A stretch of DNA of 64,000 nucleotides from Dacryopinax spathularia (Eukaryota > Basidiomycota > Dacrymycetes > Dacrymycetales > Dacrymycetaceae): positions 1,612,001 to 1,676,000 of the forward strand of contig JBBPFI010000005.1 of NCBI GenBank assembly GCA_037974965.1, written 5' to 3'. Both the position numbers and the translations under genes were made by a program. Below the pieces are notes generated by a model that worked only from the letters and a program-made list of their open reading frames with translations, did not search any database and was not told the DNA's origin. Shown in pieces: positions 46,290 to 58,400 of the stretch (positions are counted from its first letter, which is position 1; every line of letters begins with the position of its first letter).

Positions 46290-46919
46290 ATGCAGTTCAC
46301 TCGTTTCACCACCCTCGTTTTCGTTCTCGCCTTCTTCGGCCTCGTCGCCGTCGCCGCCCCCGTCCCTGCTGCCACCGAGCTCCAAGAGCGCTGCTCCTTC
46401 GGATGCAATGATGGCGCTGTCGTCACCATCCTCGCGAATCTGCATGCCACTGTTAAGGCAGATATCGCTGTCGTTGGTAAGCACACATTCTCAAGGACAA
46501 CTAGATCAGTACTTACCTTGCTCTTAGCCAACCTTGTCGCCGAGGCTTCGGTCGATCTTACTCTCTACGCTGCTGCATTCGCCACCCTTGTTGCCGATAT
46601 TCAAGCCGCCATCACCCTGATCGCCGCCCTCCCCGTCTCCGTTGTCGGCCTCAGTGCTGGCCTGATCGCCTCGACCTGCGCTGGTATCTTCGTTGACATC
46701 TTCGTTGTCATCAACTCCTGCGCATCTATCCCCAACATTTCGACCTGCTACGGTGGTCTCAACGACGTCCTCGTTGCTCTGCTCGCTTCCCTGAAGATCT
46801 GCCTCGGCGACGTCATCGTCGGCTTGATTGCCACCCTCTGCGTCGCTATCAAGGCCGTCATCTCGCTCAACATCAACGTGAACATCTTTGCCGGCCTCTC
46901 CGCCGTGCTCTTCGCATGA
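46290..46919 (+). CDS. Small secreted hydrophobic protein, paralogue 2
   Basis: Exons 46290-46476 and 46528-46919 (intron 51 nt) give 192 aa. Signal peptide MQFTRFTTLVFVLAFFGLVA, then PVPAATELQERCSFGCNDGA and a long hydrophobic domain ending NINVNIFAGLSAVLF. The intron splits the same codon as in paralogue 1, so the pair arose by inverted duplication. Codon use is strongly biased to C-ending codons (GTC, ATC, CTC), which suggests high expression. Likely secreted or surface-associated. Function unknown; an SC15-like role in hyphal surface or attachment is a guess from size and hydropathy. Confidence 0.88.
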   Translation: MQFTRFTTLVFVLAFFGLVAVAAPVPAATELQERCSFGCNDGAVVTILANLHATVKADIAVVGKHTFSRTTRSVLTLLLANLVAEASVDLTLYAAAFATLVADIQAAITLIAALPVSVVGLSAGLIASTCAGIFVDIFVVINSCASIPNISTCYGGLNDVLVALLASLKICLGDVIVGLIATLCVAIKAVISLNINVNIFAGLSAVLFA

Positions 46920-47230
46920 GCACCAAAAGCAGACGCAGCCCAGGGCGGGCGCTTATTTTCTGCTGGATACCATGGACCCGTTCGTCCGGATCAAAAACAC
47001 CTCAAAAAGCCCAAAAAACAAAAGAAGCATGCCGAAAGGCGAGAGCTTCGGGACTCTGGTAGTGTGATGACTTGTACTGTAGCTTGTCTGTCCTTTCGTG
47101 TTGTATTAGCACACTCGCATAATGGAACGGGATTCCGCGGCACCCAATAGCATTCACGACCCGCTACTGCGTCCGTCGGTAACATAGGGAATTTGTGCTT
47201 TACTGCAACACGACAGCGAGCTCGATTAAT
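46920..47230. other. Intergenic between convergent genes
   Basis: 3' flanks of secreted paralogue 2 and of the PNGase A gene. Nothing recognised. Confidence 0.5.
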
Positions 47231-49558
47231 CTACTGAATGTGTACACCGAGCTTCGATGGCCCGAACGTCCTGGCAACGTAATTGGTTCCTGCACCCTTG
47301 GTGCCTGCAGGGGCACCAAATATACCCCATCCTGTCCACCACGAGGTCGGGTTAGCTAACGAGCCACCGATCTGATCTGAGGTGACGTTGGAGTTGACGG
47401 CTGTAACAGCTCTCGTATAGGTATTGCCAGTGGAATCGGAGTAGGAGAAATCTTCGGTGGTCGTGCCATTGGCAAAAGCGAAGTTTCCTTCCGCATCGAA
47501 CAGGTAGACACCGTCTACGGCGTGTTAGCAGGTCCACGGGGATCTGTATCTGCAACTCACCTCCATATTGGTGGGTAGCTATGGTACTCTCGGGAATGAG
47601 CGGGGAAGGCAAGAAAGTCCGGTCGTACGAGTGGTCTATTAACGCATACCCTAATCCGGGTTTTCAGCGATCGCTCTAAAAGGAGCTAACATAGAAACCT
47701 ACATCCGCTTTCGTTTCCAACTGTAACCAGATAATAGTCCATGTAGAATGGATAGGTAAATCCATCGTAGAGGACTTGCTGCCCATTGTGAGTAGACCTG
47801 CTTGTGCCGGAACTCGTCTGATCGACAATCTGTGGGCCGTTGGTCAGCCAGACTGCAACTTCGAGTCGACATAGCACTTACTTCTACGGTCACGTCATCC
47901 AGGTAGGCCTGGAAATTGGTGTATTCCAGGCTTTGGGTCCAAGTTACCAGATTCACCTCGAAGCCGTTGGTGATGATCTCCGAAGTGACATCGACGTAAC
48001 GCGTAGCTTTCACCGTGACGTTGACATCACCGTTAGACGCAACGACGCCAGAGGTCGACGGTATGGCGTATGGTGAGACATTGTAGTTCAGGATCTTCCC
48101 AGTGGTTGGGACGTTGGAAGAAGCGAGCTTGAGCTGGATGTTACCGGTCAGATACCAATTGCCATTGATGCTGTGGCCCGTCTCTGCACTCGCGACGTCT
48201 AGTGTGAAGACGTGCTCCTTCCCGTCCGAAAGATTTCCCAGGAAAGGGGTGATGTCGATATAATATGTTGGTTGATCGAAGGAGCCATACGCTGAGATAG
48301 GTCTGACCGAACGTGAGTTACTGCAGCCGAAGCGCCGAAGCGCCGTCAACTTACCTCCACAAGGTGGGTAGGATGCCACCTGTGAATACGACGGGGTAGG
48401 GGAATGCTGCGCCAGCAACAACACCGTCGATCAAGAGGCGGACCTCTCTGAATGGGCCATCTCCGTATGTAGTGTCGGCAGGAAGATCGTTGTAGTATTG
48501 ATTCGCCACGTTTGTGTACTATTTGATTGTGAATAGGAGGCACACACAGACATAAGCGATCTTACCCAGAACTCTTCATTGGAGTTACCAGAAGCATATA
48601 TCTCAACATACGCTTGTGCGACGTTCCGCGGCAGAGTGACGGTTGTCTGAAACGGAGTCAACCATATTACTGTGCAAGATTCAGCCTATGCTGCTTACAT
48701 TGCCGCCAGGGGGAACTGAGAATGTTGGGTCAGACGTTGGTCCGGCTGGGTTGCCGAGAGGGATGATCTGATCGGCTTTCTGTGTCTTGGGCCAGCCATA
48801 TGCCGGCGCATAGAACGTGGCCGTGAGTGTCGCTGAGATTCCGGTAAACGAACGTCCTTCAACCGAGCCATATGTAGTGCGTACCATTGTAGACACCAGT
48901 GAGTCCAAGCTCTTCGGAGAGCAGGTTGCCGATGTTGAGGACGAGCTGACCAGGCTCGGCGAACAAGGCGGAATAACGGGTCACATCTTTCAAGACTGTG
49001 AATATGATACCGTAAGACGTGGGCTCGGCCGTGCTTGAGCGCCAGATCTCGACGTTGGACAGAGACAGCTGTTGGAACTCAGACCAATGAACCAATCATC
49101 CGAGGTAGAAACGTACCACTGCCAGACGGTCATATTGTACGCCTTGCGAGGTGCAGGTGAAGTTCAGAGAGATAGCCTTGGCCGCCCATCAGAATCATAT
49201 CGGACATACGTTCAACAGTCACGCACAGCCCATTCACCAACCGGCCCGCAATCTGTCGGTGGCTGAATATATTCAGACAAATGCAAGCGGATGACAGTGG
49301 AACGTACTGTGTATTCCGCAACGCCGGGTTGTCCATAGGAGTTGGCGAAGCTATGCGTCATCTGTATATAGAATATTTAGAAGAGACCTAGGTAAGTCGC
49401 GGGGCACCGCATACAAGCACATGCTCGCAGGCCTGACTGGGAGGCGTCGCCGGTGGCTGCTGGACTTGAAAGTCGACAAGAGGAGCAGTTTGCGCAACTA
49501 CAGATAATGCGGCATATAGGCAAGCGAACAACGCCGAGCCAGATATGAGACGAGCCAT
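47231..49558 (-). CDS. Secreted peptide-N4-(N-acetyl-beta-glucosaminyl)asparagine amidase A (PNGase A) family protein
   Basis: Twelve exons in phase: 49558-49415, 49361-49308, 49262-49227, 49176-49117, 49068-48885, 48832-48699, 48646-48566, 48518-48355, 48302-47882, 47829-47703, 47635-47561 and 47514-47231; 587 aa, complete. Signal peptide MARLISGSALFACLYAALSV. Family landmarks in order: SFANSYGQPGVAEYT, PPTDCGPVGEW, SLNFTCTSQGVQYDRLAV, VEIWRSSTAEPT, KDVTRYSALFAEPGQLVLNI, YNATLTATFYAP, TLPRNVAQAYVEIYASGN, EEFWYTNV, REVRLLIDGVVAG, YYIDITPFLGNLSDGK, NWYLTGNIQLKL. PNGase A releases N-glycans from glycopeptides; fungal members are secreted and several lack proven activity. Activity here is therefore likely but not certain. 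Confidence 0.93.
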
Positions 49559-49993
49559 TATCTCTTCCAGACGCTCCAGCAACCTGCCAGACTGCCTGGC
49601 CGTTCGACTTTATATCCCCTATGTCATTGGGAGGCGAGAGAACACTTGAAGCGCCTGTCTTCTGGAAAGGTCGTTGGCTGGCACATCGCGCGGTTAAACC
49701 CAGAATGGCTGCAAGGAAGACCACGAGGAACATAGTCAACGGTGCAGGTCGGCTGTGGGATTCGTTAATAAAGCATTCGATCAGGCGACAGAAGGCGAAG
49801 AAGAATACACAGCATGTGGTCGCAGGGGAAGAACAACGCGCGCGTCCCCACCGCCGTTGAGATAAGGTGCAAGATCAGCCGATCTGGTTCCTTCGTTCTT
49901 GCACCAACCAGGTCACATCGTCGTCAATTGGCGTACAACACATCATACATTACGAACCAACCAAGTCATGAAGGCAAAGACTATGGGTGTATG
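49559..49993. other. Intergenic: PNGase A promoter and YME1 3' flank
   Basis: Both neighbours are on the minus strand. Nothing else recognised. Confidence 0.5.
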
Positions 49994-52932
49994 CTATAGA
50001 GCAGATAGATTCTCCCCTATCCGGATCTCTTCGCCCTTGATAACCTTCTTCACCTCTTCCAGGTCTAATGTCTCGTACTTCATGAGTGCATCGGCCAACC
50101 TGTGCAACTCCTGCTCATGAGACTTCAGCAGTTCCTTTGCTCTCTTCGCGCCGTCCTCAAGCAATCGCTGAATCTCCGACTCGATCAGGTTCTTCTTCTC
50201 AGGGCTGGCGTATGCATCGCTGTCGCGGTGATATACCAGACCGACCTTGTCAGAATAGCCCCAATGCTTGACCATGTCGGCTGCTGTCCGGCTCGCGTGC
50301 TGAAGATCAGAAGACGCGCCAGACGTGACGTTCTCCTTTCCGAAGACTGTGACTTGCTTGAGCCCGCTTGCACTGTCAAGATAGAGAATGCGCTCACCCA
50401 TTTCCTCCGCGACACGCCCACCCATGCAGACATCGATTTCCGCAAGATATTCCGTATAAGTGACTGAGTGGCGGTCGTTCTCCGGAAGTTGCATTGTCTG
50501 TGCGACACGTTAGCAATGTGAGGTCGCAAAGGGAGCCCTGTACTTACAAGACCCAGAGCATGCCCACGGGGAACACATGTGACCTTGTGCAACGGCATGG
50601 CTCCCTTCGTATACAAAGCTACAAGGGCATGTCCGCCCTCATGGTACGCCGTGAGCTTTTTGACTTTGTCAGAGATGTACGCGCTCTTCCGCTCGGACCC
50701 CATCAGAATCTTGTCCTTTGCCCATTCGAAGTGTTTCAAGTTAACGCTCTTAGCACCCTCGCGAGAGGCCTGGATGGCTGCCTGGTTAACCATGTTCTGC
50801 AGATCGGCGCCGGAAAATCCTGGAGTGCCACGAGCGATGATCTCGGGATCCACGTCAATATCCGCAGTGACCTCGCGCATATGGTGCTTCAGGATTTGCA
50901 CACGACCCCTGATATCAGGCAACGGGACGGGAACATGTCGGTCGAATCGACCTGGGCGGACGAGCGCAGGATCAAGTGTTTCCGGGAAGTTGGTAGCCGC
51001 AATGACGATGATGCCTTCTGTCTGACTGAACCCGTCAAGCTCGACAAGAAGCTGATTGAGCGTCTGCTTCATGTAATGCTGGTCCCGCGAGCTACGCTTG
51101 CTTCCAATTGCATCGAGCTCATCGATGAAAATGATGGCGGGCTGCTTCTTACGAGCAGCCGCGAACAAGTCGCGAATACGCTTGGCGCCCACACCAACAA
51201 ACATCTCGTCAAATTCAGAACTGAGCAAGGCCGTCAGCATGAAGGTGAGGTAAACAGATTCAGTGCAGCTTACCCAGAAGCAAAGAAGAATGGAACGCCA
51301 GCCTCGCCCGCAACAGCTCGTGCCAGAAGCGTCTTTCCAGTTCCCGGAGGTCCTGTGAGAAGCACGCCTTTCGGAAGACGGCCACCCAGCGTAGAGAACT
51401 TCGTGGGATCCTTCAGGAACTCTACGATCTCTTGAAGTTCCTGTCCAGACGCGATTAGCTTCAAAATTCTGTAAACGAGAAGGTGATGCTGCGTACATCC
51501 TTGGCCTCATCAACACCGTGCACATCGCTGAACTTCACAGTCTTTCCGGGTGTGGGTTCAAATTCCGTTTGCCGTGGACCAGCCTTCAAGAGGCCCGAGT
51601 TCTCAAGGACCAAGGAAAGAACCGTCAAGAAGATGAAGCCAAAGAGCAGGGTCATGCCGATGAATCGTACGAATTTCCAAACCATTGCGCCACGCGCTAC
51701 AGACAAGGTCAGCGCTGCATACAACAACCATTCGTACACTTGACGCACGTTCATCCATGACTACATGGATTGGGTTGCCTTTAACCCCAGCACCAGTTGC
51801 CATGGCCGCAGTCAGCTGCTCTGCCATACCGTTACCGCTTGGATGAACAGCAGCAGTTGTAGGTGTCGCATTTGCAGCCAAAAGGGTGGCGTCAGGAGCG
51901 GGCGTCGGAGCGGGCTCCTGCAGCACCTTTTGGGCCAGGAGTTCGCTGTGTGAGAGGGGCTTGGACGAAGGTGTGGAAGAGGATTCAGTACCGGACGAGG
52001 GACATGCTTTGAGGAGCTGTTCGCGGCGAACTGCCGCGGGCAAGACCGATGCTGGATTGCCCACTTTCACGAGGGCATTGCAATAGACGGAGAATGCCTC
52101 GTCTGATCGGAGCAGGGGACTCTGTGGGTTCTGCACGGCAGTCGCTCAGTCATGACTTCCATGCTCGCAAAGATCAACAAACGTACAAATTTACACATTC
52201 TTTCCCAGCGCGAGATCACCTTCTGCGCACCTTCGTTGCCGCCATAGACCAGAAGCTCTTTATACAAGTTCACTTGCTTGTGGACGTCGTCGGGATTGGC
52301 GTTGGCCTCGTTTTCAGCTCGAGCAATCTGGGCCAGTGCCCAGGGTGGAAGCGTAGATTTCGCCTTGGGCCACAAGCTTAGCGACCTGGCTTGCTGGAAT
52401 TGACCAATCTTCGAGCCATGGACCGGCGATGTAGCGGGGCTGGTGGCGGGCTTTAGAGGGCGACATAACAAGGCGTAGGAAGCTCGAGTTGAGTAAGCTC
52501 TTCTGCTCGGGGGATTTCTGGAGCCACGAAAAGGTGCTGCTAGAAGTACAGACGATGCAGTAGGAGCTTGAGAATAGCCAAGATTGGTGTATGCGGCATG
52601 TTGGAGATGTGTCGGCTTCGGAAGGGTTGCAGGCAGAGCGTTCAGCACAGCAGCAACGGCAGGCTCAAAGCCCTAGAGAGGCGTTCAGCTGAATTCTGGA
52701 TTACGATGAGATGTACAACGCACCTGAACTGGAGATGTGAGTGCGAGGGACGAATGCTTCGCGCCAGTCGAAGTGACAGCGGATGGGCGAATCGAATGAA
52801 TGAGTGAAGCGAAATTCTGGAGAAATGACTGAGCACTGCCGACAAACTGTTCACCAACGTCAGTGCACTCTCTTTTCTACATTTTGAAGCGCATATATTT
52901 ACCTGACTCGGCCCTGCAAGGGCGTACGCCAT
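49994..52932 (-). CDS. YME1: Mitochondrial i-AAA protease YME1 (FtsH-type ATP-dependent zinc metalloprotease)
   Basis: Eight exons in phase: 52932-52903, 52846-52724, 52672-52187, 52130-51749, 51696-51497, 51440-51274, 51220-50548 and 50497-49994; 854 aa, complete. Long basic N-terminus (targeting), a TPR-like helical region ([33 protein letters not shown]), one membrane helix ([20 protein letters not shown]), then AAA with Walker A GPPGTGKT (about 437-444), Walker [35 protein letters not shown], and zinc motif HEGGH (about 656-660), then the C-terminal coiled segment. It should sit in the mitochondrial inner membrane facing the intermembrane space and degrade misfolded or regulated inner-membrane proteins. 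Every diagnostic residue is present. Confidence 0.96.
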
Positions 52933-53232
52933 TATAATGGTGAGGGATATCGAGTAAGGTGGGCGGAGAGAGTGGCGCCGAGGGACGGCGTCGGGGTGAA
53001 TTTGACGGGGAGACGAGCTCGGCACGCAACAGTTACGACGCCCTTAGTTAGAACCGGAGCCTTTTCAAGTCACTGATCCCTGACTCTTTCAGCGCTTCTG
53101 TGCAACCTATCACCGCGGAATTGCAGGGATACGATCGTCATATTGGTATCTCCGCACTAATGGGGTATAACACATTGATAATACTACAAATTGCAGCTTG
53201 TATCACACCGACTACATCTACTTATTCACAGA
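52933..53232. other. Intergenic: YME1 promoter
   Basis: 300 bp between the YME1 start and the 3' end of the next minus-strand gene. Nothing recognised. Confidence 0.5.
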
Positions 53233-54600
53233 CTAGTACAGATCGGGCCTATATCGCTTCAACATCAGGAAAGCAGACCCGATCTGAGAAGGACTGGGCC
53301 AGTTGCGGCGTTCGCGAAGACGAGTCTAGAGAAGGACGTTGATTAATCTCCCACGCCAACGATTGATGACCTTTGGCTCACCTCGAAGCGGTTCATGGCT
53401 GCACTATGTGCAAGCATGTCGAAGGTGTTCTTCTGTGGACACATGTTAGACAATCCGTTCCAATGAACCAACCGAGCATACTCACCGATTCCTGCTCGCG
53501 CTTCTTTCGCGCTTCTGCTCTCATCGCCTCGAGCTCCCGACGACGCGCGTCGTATCTTTCGCGGCTGATACAGTTTCCGTCAGCACCCGGGTTCTGCGAG
53601 TTATGGCATCCACTCACTCCTTTTGCGCCTTACTGCTCCCCGTCTACGTGGTTCATGGATGTCAGAAGCTGGCTTGTATAACTCGAAAGACACGCACAGA
53701 AAATAGCTGATTATACATATCATTCGCCTTGTTCGTGTTGACCGGCGTCCTGGTCTCATCCCCCAGACCTTGAGGACGAGGTGACCCATTCGAACCAGGC
53801 GTACCCGGAAACGCCGACTTCTTCTTTATAGGAGGCAGTTTCGTTTTCGCAGGTTCGGCCGGAGCAGCAGCAGCAGCAGCAGGAGGCTGGGTAGAAGGCG
53901 CAGAGGTCGTACCCGCGCTCCCGCTCGGCGTTGAACTTGCTCCTTGGCTGCCATTTTCCGTAGGTAGCTTACGCTGGTCCCGAGCCACGATCGTAACAGA
54001 CGCGGTCGATCCTCTCGGTTTCGACTTGGATGGCTTGGGCTTCGGCGGCGGCGGCGGGGTGTCAGGCGGAGGAGTAAGGTCGTCATCATCGTCATCGTCA
54101 CCCAGCAGTGCAGCAACCTTAGCGCTCGGTTTTGCCTTGCGCTTCGGTCGCCCGCTCTGCGTCGTAGCAGGCGCAGGTACAGGCGCTGACTTCTTCTTCG
54201 GAGGCTGCTCCTCATCTACTCCACCCTCAACATCTATGACCGCTGACCCCGAGGGTGAACCCCGCTCAGGATCATAGTCCTCGTCCTCGTCATACGCGCT
54301 CTTTCGCCGCTTTGGCTTGGTAGGCGACTTATCCCTAGGCTTCTCCTCGGTTGGAGAGGGCGTCCATTCGAGCAACGTGGACCGGCGCTTTGATCGTCGT
54401 TTGCCCTCCGCTTCGCTTTCGCGGGCAGAGCGCTTTGAGGGCGGCGTGTCCTCATCCTCGTCGTCTTCTCCACTGCTTCGCTTACGTTTCTTGCTATCTG
54501 GGGCAGGAGAGCCGTTGGATGTTCTGGTTTCTGAGGTCGCTGTTGTCGGACGTTTGATTGTTATCTTGAGTGACGTGCTGCTCGGCGTTCCAGACGACAT
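53233..54600 (-). CDS. Low-complexity, probably nuclear protein of unknown function
   Basis: Exons 54600-53717, 53672-53634, 53564-53486, 53432-53382 and 53325-53233 fit in phase and give 381 aa. The junction after exon 1 uses an AAG acceptor and the last exon is the least certain. The first 290 residues are disordered: acidic runs (EDDEDED, DDDDDDD), basic clusters (KKRKR, KRRSKRR, KPKRRK), Pro runs and Ala runs. The C-terminal 90 residues are helical and charged (LLTSMNHVDGEHRERYDARR, then RAEARKKREQESKNTFDMLA). Multiple basic clusters suggest the nucleus and chromatin or RNA. No named family recognised. Confidence 0.7.
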
Positions 54601-54716
54601 GATTGAGGATGTTGAGGTAGGCGGCGTTGCGCGCTTTCAGTGCGTCGGTGTCTCAGTGGCGAGACTCGGGCGAGAGGATGAGGGTCTTGAGCTCCTAAAC
54701 GCCGACAATAGCTGTA

Positions 54717-55119
54717 CTCATTTCTAGTTCGTGAGGGCAGTTCGTGACCGGCATCAAATAAGATGTTGCCTCCATAGACCGGGGGTCTCGACCCTTTGGC
54801 ACAATTGTATGGAGGACCTCACGAACTGCTTCACAAACCACGAACGATTTGCTCCGTCGTTTGTGCAGTTCGTGAGCCCCTCAAACCCTTTCGGCTTGCA
54901 CGGCATGACCACCAACTTGTTCCATGGAAGCTCCGCCAATACAGTCGACCCTTAAATGACGCAAATTTCCCCATGACAACAGACATCCTGCTCATGAACC
55001 AGTGTACAAACTGTGTGCACGAACTCGGTCAGTTTGCAAGCACAGTTCATGGGGTCAGTGCCGAGTTTGCTTCCATCCTGCCGGACCCCACGAACTGAGG
55101 CCTACGAACTAGAAATGAG
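54717..55119. mobile_element. 403-bp MITE with TA target duplication
   Basis: Begins CTCATTTCTAGTTCGT and ends with the exact inverted copy ACGAACTAGAAATGAG, flanked on both sides by TA (54715-54716 and 55120-55121). The inner arms contain a second inverted pair around CAGTTCGTG. The motif GTTCGTG/CACGAAC recurs several times inside. A TA duplication and short inverted ends fit a Tc1/mariner-type non-autonomous element. It sits between two genes and interrupts neither. Confidence 0.75.
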
Positions 55120-55427
55120 TACGGCTAATTACTGATGCCTTTTGGCACCAACCGGACAACATAGGCCAAAGACTTCGTGGGCCATGACACCAGGCAAAAA
55201 CCCGGTGCAACACAAGCCAATGCCAAACTATGTTTACGATTCCCGAGTCTATCGTATAACTGTTGAATGGTATACAGTACAATGCGGTTGAACGACCAAA
55301 TTAGACCTGTTGAAGGCACCCTTTTACGACATCTAACCAAAACCAAGAGAAATATGCGCAACGTTGATGCGAGATGCCGAGCAAAAGAGCGGATGGAGAG
55401 CAATGATGCTGTGAGTGAGCGTTGAGC
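55120..55427. other. Intergenic: C1-THF synthase 3' flank
   Basis: Nothing recognised between the MITE and the stop codon at 55428. Confidence 0.5.
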
Positions 55428-58400
55428 TCAGAAAAGACCGACGACGCGGCCAGTCTTGACGTCCACGCCGACTTCCCAGAAACCGGGGCGCGTGCCCAGG
55501 CCGGGCATGGTCTGCATGTCGCCTAGGAGAGGGTAGAGGAAGCCTGCACCGGCGGAGAGACGGATGGCACGAATGGGGACTGTGAAGCCCGTAGGAACGT
55601 TCTTCAGCTTGGGGTCGTGCGAGAAGGAGTATTGCGTCTTGGCCATGCAGACTACAAGACTCGTTAGCACACGCTTATTACACTGTTAGAGGAGCACGCA
55701 CTGGGAAGGTCGCCATACCCCTGAGCAGTATACGTCTCAATCTGCTTCTGCGCCTGCTCACTCAGCTCAATCCCATCCGCACCATATATCTCCTTGCAGA
55801 TCGCCTCGATCTTGTCCGCAATAGGGATATTCAGCGGGTAAGTGAACTTGAAGTCCGGCTCGCCAGACTCGCAAGCGTCTACGACGGCTTTGGCGAGGTC
55901 GATCGCGCCCAGGCCACCTTGAGCCCAGTGGTTGCTCGCTACTGCGGCGTCCGCGCCGTATTCGAGCGCAGCTTGGCGGACCAACTCGATCTCAGCAGGT
56001 GTATCCGTCCTGTGGCAACACAATTAGCGAGAGCTAGAGCGTAAAGAAGTAACGCGGACTCACGTGAACTGGTTGATAGCGACAATGACCTTGATCCCGA
56101 ACTTCTTCGTGTTCTGGATATGCTTGCCCAGGTTCTTGCAACCCTCGCGAAGCGTCTCCAAGTTCTCCTTCGTGTACGTATCGGCCAGCGGTTTACCAGG
56201 GACGACCTCCGGCCCACCGCCGTGCATCTTCAGCGCCCTGGTTGTAGCAACGATAACCGCCGCGTCCGGCACGAGCCCGCTCACGCGACACTTGATATTG
56301 CAGAACTTTTCCAGACCCATATCGGCTCCGAACCCACCTTCGGTGAAGACGTACCCTACGCGCGACGGGTCATCGCCCTCGTCGATACCGGCCAGCTTGA
56401 GCGCGACGCGGTCGGCAAGGATGGACGAGTTGCCATGGGCGATATTGGCGAACGGGCCGGCGTGCACGAACACGGGTGTGCCTTCGAGCGTTTGCATAAG
56501 GTTGGGCTTGATGGCGTCTTTCATCAGGACTGTGAGCGCTCCGCCAACTCCGACATCGTCGGCCGTGACGGCGTCCCCATGCTTGGAAGTGCCGACAACC
56601 ATCCTGCCCAAACGCTCGCGCATGTCCGCCAGGTCGGTCGTGAGAGCCAGGACGGCCATCGTCTCAGACGCGACGGAGATATCGAACGCCGTCACCCGCT
56701 CGAAGCCCTTCTCGGTATCAGCCATGCCGATCTTGATCTTCCGCAGGAACCGGTCGTTCACGTCCAGCACACGGTTCCAGGTGATCGTTTCCTGGTCCAC
56801 GTCCAGTCTGGAGAACCGGCGCGCTTCTTCGGGCGTAAGGTCGTCCGGGTTGGTCTTGTTGATCCCGAGCTTCTGGAGCCGCTTGAGCATGAGAGGCGCG
56901 AACTCGCGCTTGCCTTTCTTAGCGGGGACGAGACGGGTGTAGAGCGACTTGTCCGGAGTAGTGGCTTCGTGGAACATGCGCGCGTCGAGTGCAGCGGCGA
57001 GCAGGTTGTTAGCGGCCGTGACGGCGTGGATGTCGCCCGTCAAGTGGAGGTTGAATTCGTCCATGGGGATGACCTGCGAGTAACCACCGCCAGCAGCACC
57101 GCCCTTGATACCGAATGTTGGACCCTGGCTAGGCTGGCGCACGCACGCAAAGCTCGGCTTGCCCAGGTGGGCACCAATAGCCTGCGCAAGACCAATCGTG
57201 GTGGTGCTCTTCCCTTCGCCGAGCGGGGTGGGGGTGATACCAGCGACGATGACGTACTTTCCGTTCTTGCGGTTTGCGAGACGGTCAAGGATGGACAGGT
57301 CGACCTTGGCCTTGTATGCTCCGTATGGTTCGAGCTCGGAGTTGAGCACGCCCATCTCCTTTGCGAGCTGGGTGATCGGCTTGGGAGTCTGCGCCATGGC
57401 GATCTCGATATCGCTCGGGACCTTCTCGAGCAACGTGAGGGGGAGAGGTGTGATCTTCCGGTTGCGCTCCGCTTCCCATTGTCGTTCGGCGCCGAGGAGC
57501 GTGTTCTCCATGAGCATCGCGACGGTCATGGGGCCGACTCCACCAGGGACTGGTGTGATAGCGCCGGCAACAGCAGCACAGGAACCGAAATGCGCATCTC
57601 CGACGAGTCGCTGGCCAGACTTCTTGGACGCATCTGAATAAAAGTGATAGGAAGGCGTAAGAAGGAGAAACATGTGAAGGCCAACAAAAGCACTGACCAG
57701 GGATATAGTTCGTCCCTACGTCGATGAGCGCCACACCAGGCTTGAGCCATTCGCCGCGGACGAACTCGGCCTTCCCGATAGCGCACACGAGGATATCGGC
57801 TTCCTTGATCTAGAGCACAGATTATGCTTAATGAATATCCCGCGCCAAGGGCAAGAGAAAGTACGTACGATTGACTCGAGGCCCTTGGTACGGCTGTGGC
57901 ACTGGGTGACCGTGGCATCTCGCCTGCGAAGGAGGGCTGCAACGGGGCTGCCGACGATGTCGCTCCTCCCGAGGACGACAGCGCGTGAACCAGCGACCTC
58001 GACACCTGCCTCATCCAGGAGACGCATGACACCCGCGGGCGTGCAGGGCAGGAAAAGCGGGTCGGATGCACGGCTGGCTAGCTTGCCGATGTTGTATGCG
58101 TGGAAACCGTCGACATCTTTCGCAGGATCGATCGCCTCGGTGATCCTCCTCTCGCCCTCGGCGTCGATCCCCTCCCCAAGCGGGAGCTGTACGAGTATGC
58201 CAGAGACAGAAGGGTCGCCGTTCAGCCGCTCAACTTCGCGCATCACCACGCTCTCGCTGGCGTCGGCGGGCAGGTGGACATGCGTGAACGCGAACCCGCA
58301 CTCTGCAGCGGCCTTCGCCTTCATGCGCACATAGACGGACGAGTCTGCCCGTGCGCCACGTTGGACGATGACGAGGTGAGGCTTGAAGCTGGGGTACTTT

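Noticed and set aside
44337-46919. Hydrophobins
   Set aside because: The paired secreted proteins are hydrophobic and have seven to eight cysteines, but lack the C-x-CC-x-C pattern with two Cys-Cys pairs.
48857-48884. A 28-nt intron in the PNGase A gene
   Set aside because: Too short for splicing. Moving the acceptor to the CAG at 48833-48835 gives a normal 52-nt intron and restores the family line YNATLTATFYAP.
53233-54600. Assignment of the low-complexity protein to a named chromatin complex
   Set aside because: Acidic and basic low-complexity runs resemble many nuclear proteins; no diagnostic domain is visible.
56064-57641. Long plus-strand ORFs (up to 505 codons) opposite the C1-THF synthase gene
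   Set aside because: They are antisense shadows of a GC-rich, highly conserved exon. The minus strand carries the full synthetase domain, and the plus-strand translations show no domain.
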